A DNA stretch of 64,000 bases from Rhizobacter sp. Root1238 (GTDB lineage Bacteria > Pseudomonadota > Gammaproteobacteria > Burkholderiales > Burkholderiaceae_C). The stretch is taken from assembly GCF_001425825.1 (NCBI RefSeq), contig NZ_LMDM01000047.1:173862-237861 (forward strand), given 5' to 3'. A model generated the notes under the pieces. The model did not search any database. It worked only from the letters and a program-made list of their open reading frames with translations, and was not told the DNA's origin. The position numbers were made by a program, and so were the translations under genes. This document shows, in pieces, positions 60,468 through 64,000 of the stretch (positions are counted from its first letter, which is position 1; the number at the start of each line of letters is the position of its first letter).

Positions 60468-62858
60468 TCACCGCTTGAAGAGATCGAGGATCCCTTTTTT
60501 CTCTTCTTCGCTGGGCGGCGTCGGCAGTTTCTCCTCGAGGCCGAGGCTGCTGACGCCGCTGCCGTGCGTGTACTCCTCGTAGTACCACTCGCCGCCCATG
60601 TTGACCACGCCCTCGGGCGCTGACGGTTCATCGACCGGCACGCCCTTCAGCGTCTGCTGCATGTAGTCGATCCACACCGGCAGCGACAGGCCGCCGCCGG
60701 TTTCGCGGTCGCCCAGCTTGCGCGGGTTGTCGTAGCCGATCCACACCACGCCGACCACGCTGCGCTGGAAGCCGGCGAACCAGGCGTCGTTGGAGTCGTT
60801 GGTGGTGCCGGTCTTGCCGTACAGGTCGGGGCGCTTCAGCACGCGCTGTGCATTGGCCGCGGTGCCCGAGCGCGCGACCTCCTGCAGCAGGCTGTCCATC
60901 ACGAACGCATTGCGCGCCGGCAGCGTGCGCGTGGTCTCGTCCATCACCTGCGGCACGGCTTCGTTCAGCACATGGCCACGCGAATCGGTGATCTTGCTGA
61001 TCAGGAACGGATTGATCCGGTAGCCACCGTTGGCGAACACGCCGTAGGCCGAGGCCATCTGCAGCGGCGTCACCGAGCCGGCGCCGAGCGCCATCGTCAG
61101 GTAGGCCGGGTGCTTGTCGGGTTCGAAGCCGAAGCGCGTGATCCAGTCCTGCGCATAGGCCGGGCCGATCGCCTGCAGGATGCGGATCGAGATCATGTTC
61201 TTCGACTTCGCGAGGCCGCGGCGGATCGACATCGGCCCGTCGAAGGTGCCGTCGTAGTTCTTCGGCTCCCAGGGCTGGCTGCCGGTGGTGCCGGCGTCGA
61301 AGAACAGCGGCGCGTCGTTGACGACTGTGGCCGGCGTGAAGCCCTTCTCGAGCGCGGCCGAGTAGATGAACGGCTTGAAGCTCGACCCCGGCTGGCGCCA
61401 CGCCTGCGTCACGTGGTTGAACTTGCTCTTCGCATGATCGAAGCCGCCGACCATCGTGCGCACCGCACCGGAGCGCGGATCGAGCGACACGAACGCGCCT
61501 TCGACCTCGGGCAGCTGGGTGATCGACCAGTCGCCCTTCGGCAGCTTGACGAGCCGGATCACCGCGCCGGGGCGGATCTGCGTCTTCGGGTTGCCCTTCT
61601 CGGCCAGGCCCGAGGTGGCCGGCTTCAGGCCTTCGCCGGTGACGGTCAGTGCTTCGCCGCTCTGCAGCACGGCAACGACCTTGCGCGGGCTCGATTCGAT
61701 CACGACGGCGGCGCGCAACTCGTCGTTGTCGGGGTGCTCGACCAGGGCTTCGGCGATGCGGGCGTCGAGGTCCTTCACATTGGCCGGCAGGTCGATGTAG
61801 GCCTCGGGGCCGCGGTACACCTGCCGGCGCTCGTAATCCATGATTCCCTTGCGCAGCGACCGGTACGCCACGGTCTGCTCGGCCGACTGGATCGTCAGGT
61901 AGACGTTGAGCCCGCGGGTGTACGCCTCTTCGCCGTACTGCGAGAAGATCATCTGCCGCGCCGCCTCGGCCACGTACTCGGCGTGAACGACCACTTCGGG
62001 CGCGGCGCGGTACTTCAGTTGCTGCGTGCGCGCGGCATCGTGCTGCTCCGGCGTGATGAAGCCGTTCTCCAGCATGCGGTCGATGATGTAGAGCTGGCGC
62101 TGCGTTGCGCGCCTCGGGTTGACGATCGGGTTGTAGGCCGACGGCGCCTTCGGCAGGCCGGCCAGCATCGCCGCCTCGGCGATCGTGATGTCCTTCAGCG
62201 GCTTGCCGAAGTAGATCTCGCTGGCCGCCGCGAAACCGTGCGCGCGCTGGCCGAGAAAGATCTGGTTCATGTAGATCTCGAGGATCTGGTCCTTGCTGAG
62301 CAGGCTCTCGATCTTCAGCGCCAGCAGGATTTCATAGATCTTGCGGGTGAACGTCTTCTCGGTGGACAGGTAGAAGTTGCGCGCGACCTGCATCGTGATC
62401 GTCGAGGCGCCCTGGCTGCGCGACTCGTTGAACTGCGCGAGGCCGGCCCGCAGCACGCCCTTGTAGTCGACGCCGCCGTGCTGGTAGAAGCGCGCGTCCT
62501 CGATCGCGAGCACCGCGTCCTGCATCACCTTGGGCACCTGGGCCAGCGGCGTGAAGTTGCGGCGCTCCTCGCCGTACTCGCCGAGCATCACGCCATCGGC
62601 CGAATAGATGCGCATCGGCAGCTTCGGCCGGTAATCGACCAGGCCGCTGACCTGCGGCAGGTTCGGGTAGGCCACCGACAGCGCAATGCCGATCAGCAGC
62701 AGCACGGTCAGCGCGCCGGCCAGCGCGCCTCCCATCAGCCACAGCAACGCACGACCCGCCCAGCGGGCCCACGCGGGCAGGGACGACGGTGCGGAAGAAG
62801 ACGATCGGGGGTTCGGGCTGGCTGCCGGGCGCTCGGACAGGCCCTCGGATTCGCTCAT
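60468..62858 (-). CDS. mrcA: Penicillin-binding protein 1A
   Basis: A 796-residue bifunctional peptidoglycan synthase. A cytoplasmic Ser/Pro-rich tail is followed by a membrane segment at 38-63, the GT51 glycosyltransferase with E120 in IEDARFYQHGGVD and GASTITMQVARN, an OB-like insertion, and the transpeptidase with S492 in GSSFKPF, SKN, and K682 in KTGTTND. It polymerises and cross-links murein in the periplasm. It is divergent from pilM, as in many betaproteobacteria. GGAG lies before the ATG. Confidence 0.97.
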   Translation of the reverse strand: MSESEGLSERPAASPNPRSSSSAPSSLPAWARWAGRALLWLMGGALAGALTVLLLIGIALSVAYPNLPQVSGLVDYRPKLPMRIYSADGVMLGEYGEERRNFTPLAQVPKVMQDAVLAIEDARFYQHGGVDYKGVLRAGLAQFNESRSQGASTITMQVARNFYLSTEKTFTRKIYEILLALKIESLLSKDQILEIYMNQIFLGQRAHGFAAASEIYFGKPLKDITIAEAAMLAGLPKAPSAYNPIVNPRRATQRQLYIIDRMLENGFITPEQHDAARTQQLKYRAAPEVVVHAEYVAEAARQMIFSQYGEEAYTRGLNVYLTIQSAEQTVAYRSLRKGIMDYERRQVYRGPEAYIDLPANVKDLDARIAEALVEHPDNDELRAAVVIESSPRKVVAVLQSGEALTVTGEGLKPATSGLAEKGNPKTQIRPGAVIRLVKLPKGDWSITQLPEVEGAFVSLDPRSGAVRTMVGGFDHAKSKFNHVTQAWRQPGSSFKPFIYSAALEKGFTPATVVNDAPLFFDAGTTGSQPWEPKNYDGTFDGPMSIRRGLAKSKNMISIRILQAIGPAYAQDWITRFGFEPDKHPAYLTMALGAGSVTPLQMASAYGVFANGGYRINPFLISKITDSRGHVLNEAVPQVMDETTRTLPARNAFVMDSLLQEVARSGTAANAQRVLKRPDLYGKTGTTNDSNDAWFAGFQRSVVGVVWIGYDNPRKLGDRETGGGLSLPVWIDYMQQTLKGVPVDEPSAPEGVVNMGGEWYYEEYTHGSGVSSLGLEEKLPTPPSEEEKKGILDLFKR

Positions 62859-62882
62859 GGGACTCCAACAGTGGTCGAGACG

Positions 62883-62888
62883 ATTATA
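62883..62888 (-). promoter_or_regulatory. TATAAT of mrcA
   Basis: Perfect -10 hexamer on the minus strand, 24 nt before the mrcA ATG. The -35 is poor (GCGGAC at 17 bp). Confidence 0.4.
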
Positions 62889-63038
62889 TGAAGCGACTTT
62901 GACGGGTCCGCATCGACCGTGAACTGCTTGGCAGCTTCGGTCGCCGAGGGGCTAGGGTTGTCCCGAAATGACAATTTTTGGCGCCAGAATTCGTCACGCT
63001 TTCGCAACGCAGCCGGGTTGCAAGAAAAGGAAAAATCT

Positions 63039-63067
63039 TTGTTCCACAAAGGCTTTACTGCTAGCAT
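63039..63067 (+). promoter_or_regulatory. Sigma-70 promoter of pilM
   Basis: TTGTTC (63039-63044), 17 bp, TAGCAT (63062-63067). The predicted transcript start is near 63074, about 74 nt before the pilM start codon. Confidence 0.55.
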
Positions 63068-63147
63068 TGAAGTAACTTCTTAACAATCCAGCGCACGTTT
63101 CACCGCCAATTCGGTTGTCGATTCGTGTCGCGTTGGGAGATGGCCCC

Positions 63148-64000
63148 TTGAGCTTCCTAGACCTGTTGTTAGGCCGAAAGCATCCACCGATGGTCGGCTT
63201 GGATATCAGCTCGTCCAGTGTGAAGCTGGTCGAGCTGGGCCAAAGCGCCTCCGGTGAATATGTGCTCGAGCGTTTTGCCTCCGAGAGCTTCGAGAAGGGC
63301 TGGATCACCGATGGCCAGATCGAGAAGTTCGACGAAGTGGCCGATGCGGTGCGCCGCGTGGTCACCAAGAGCGGCACCAAGACCAAGCACGTCGTTCTCG
63401 CGATGCCGCAATCCGCGGTGATCACGAAGAAGATCATGCTGCCGGCCGGCCTTCGCGAAGAGGAGCTCGAGCTGCAGGTCGAATCCGAAGCCAATCAATA
63501 CATCCCGTTCTCGTTGGACGAGGTGAGTCTTGACTTCTCCGTCATCGGCCCGAGCCCCACGTCGGTGGGTGACGTCGAGGTGCTGATCGCCGCGTCCCGC
63601 AAGGACCGCGTGCAGGATCGTCAGGGTCTCGCGGAAGCGGCCGGCCTGAAGCCCGCGGTGCTCGACATCGAGTCGCATGCATCGCGCCTGGCGATGGGCC
63701 GGCTGATCGAAGCGCTGCCGAACGAGGGCAAGGATGCGCTGGTCGCGCTGTTCGAGATCGGTGCCGACACCACGAGCCTGAAGGTGCTGCGCGACGAAGA
63801 AATGCTCTATGACCGTGACCAGGCCTTCGGCGGTTCGCAGCTGACGCAGCTGATCTCGCGCCAGTACGGTTTCTCGTTCGAGGAAGCCGAGCAGAAGAAG
63901 CTGTCGGCCGAACTGCCCGAGGACTACGAGTCGTCGCTGCTGGTGCCGTTCGTCGACAGCCTGTCCCAGGAAATCGGCCGCGCGTTGCAGTATTTCTTCA
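63148..64000 (+). CDS. pilM: Type IV pilus assembly protein PilM (5' part)
   Basis: The gene runs off the right edge; 284 codons are present. The product is an actin-like cytoplasmic protein that binds the N-terminus of PilN: it contains MVGLDISSSSVKLVELG near 15-31, HVVLAMPQSAVITKKIMLP, EANQYIPFSLDEVSLDF, and GADTTSLKVL. The start is TTG at 63148, eight bases after GGGAG; an ATG at 63190 would cut the LLLGRK start. It probably begins pilMNOPQ, with mrcA divergent. Confidence 0.95.
   Translation, partial: MSFLDLLLGRKHPPMVGLDISSSSVKLVELGQSASGEYVLERFASESFEKGWITDGQIEKFDEVADAVRRVVTKSGTKTKHVVLAMPQSAVITKKIMLPAGLREEELELQVESEANQYIPFSLDEVSLDFSVIGPSPTSVGDVEVLIAASRKDRVQDRQGLAEAAGLKPAVLDIESHASRLAMGRLIEALPNEGKDALVALFEIGADTTSLKVLRDEEMLYDRDQAFGGSQLTQLISRQYGFSFEEAEQKKLSAELPEDYESSLLVPFVDSLSQEIGRALQYFF

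Overview
The window looks like a chromosomal segment of a high-GC betaproteobacterium of the order Burkholderiales, probably in the Rubrivivax/Leptothrix/Methylibium neighbourhood. This is inferred from gene order and protein character, not from a database match. Supporting signs are the rplU-rpmA-obgE-proB run, the hemA-prfA-prmC-grxD-ubiX run, Omp32-type general porins, a type II secretion cluster, divergent mrcA and pilM, and a GC-rich intergenic hairpin I recognise from Burkholderiales genomes. Almost all the sequence is housekeeping or ordinary accessory metabolism. I see no insertion sequence, prophage, CRISPR array, tRNA or rRNA.

Layout. 1-6.4 kb: ribosomal proteins L21/L27, Obg GTPase, glutamate 5-kinase, RppH (opposite strand), prolyl-tRNA synthetase, lytic transglycosylase. 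6.4-11.5 kb (minus): hemA, prfA, prmC, an outer-membrane-like protein, grxD, ubiX. 11.6-15.6 kb: small membrane protein, miaB and several lineage-type small genes, including an apparently cytoplasmic trypsin-like protein. 15.6-21.6 kb (minus): an efflux transporter, a YciI/SRPBCC/ECF-sigma module of the ECF42 type, then a KDPGal aldolase, KDGal kinase and SDR set. 21.7-31.2 kb: PH-domain membrane protein, hydroxypyruvate isomerase, 5'-nucleotidase, a response regulator with a hybrid histidine kinase, a SnoaL/LysR divergent pair, a bacterial haemoglobin and a second two-component system. 31.3-33.2 kb: MipA/OmpV protein and an AAA+ ATPase. 33.4-44.7 kb: type II secretion genes gspG-H-I-J-K-L-M-N-D-E-F, tightly overlapped on the minus strand, with gspC divergent. 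44.8-49.0 kb: an unusual CobT homologue, ilvA behind an attenuator-like leader, OsmC, Coq7. 49.2-51.7 kb: two tandem porins, each with a terminator. 51.8-58.5 kb: a peptide-type ABC importer operon with an M20 amidohydrolase in the middle. 58.5-64.0 kb: lysA, lptM, cyaY, mrcA and the start of pilM.

Most interesting items: (1) a complete attenuator-like leader before ilvA, made of a sigma-70 promoter, a 23-codon Ser/Thr-rich reading frame starting about 4 nt from the predicted transcript start, and a perfect 11-bp hairpin with a U run; (2) a CobT homologue in which both glutamates important for the classical enzyme appear replaced; (3) several -10 hexamers so close to start codons (hemA, gspC, lptM) that leaderless mRNAs are predicted; (4) three convergent gene pairs that share the tetranucleotide CTAG as overlapping stop codons; (5) the compact ECF42/DGPF module.
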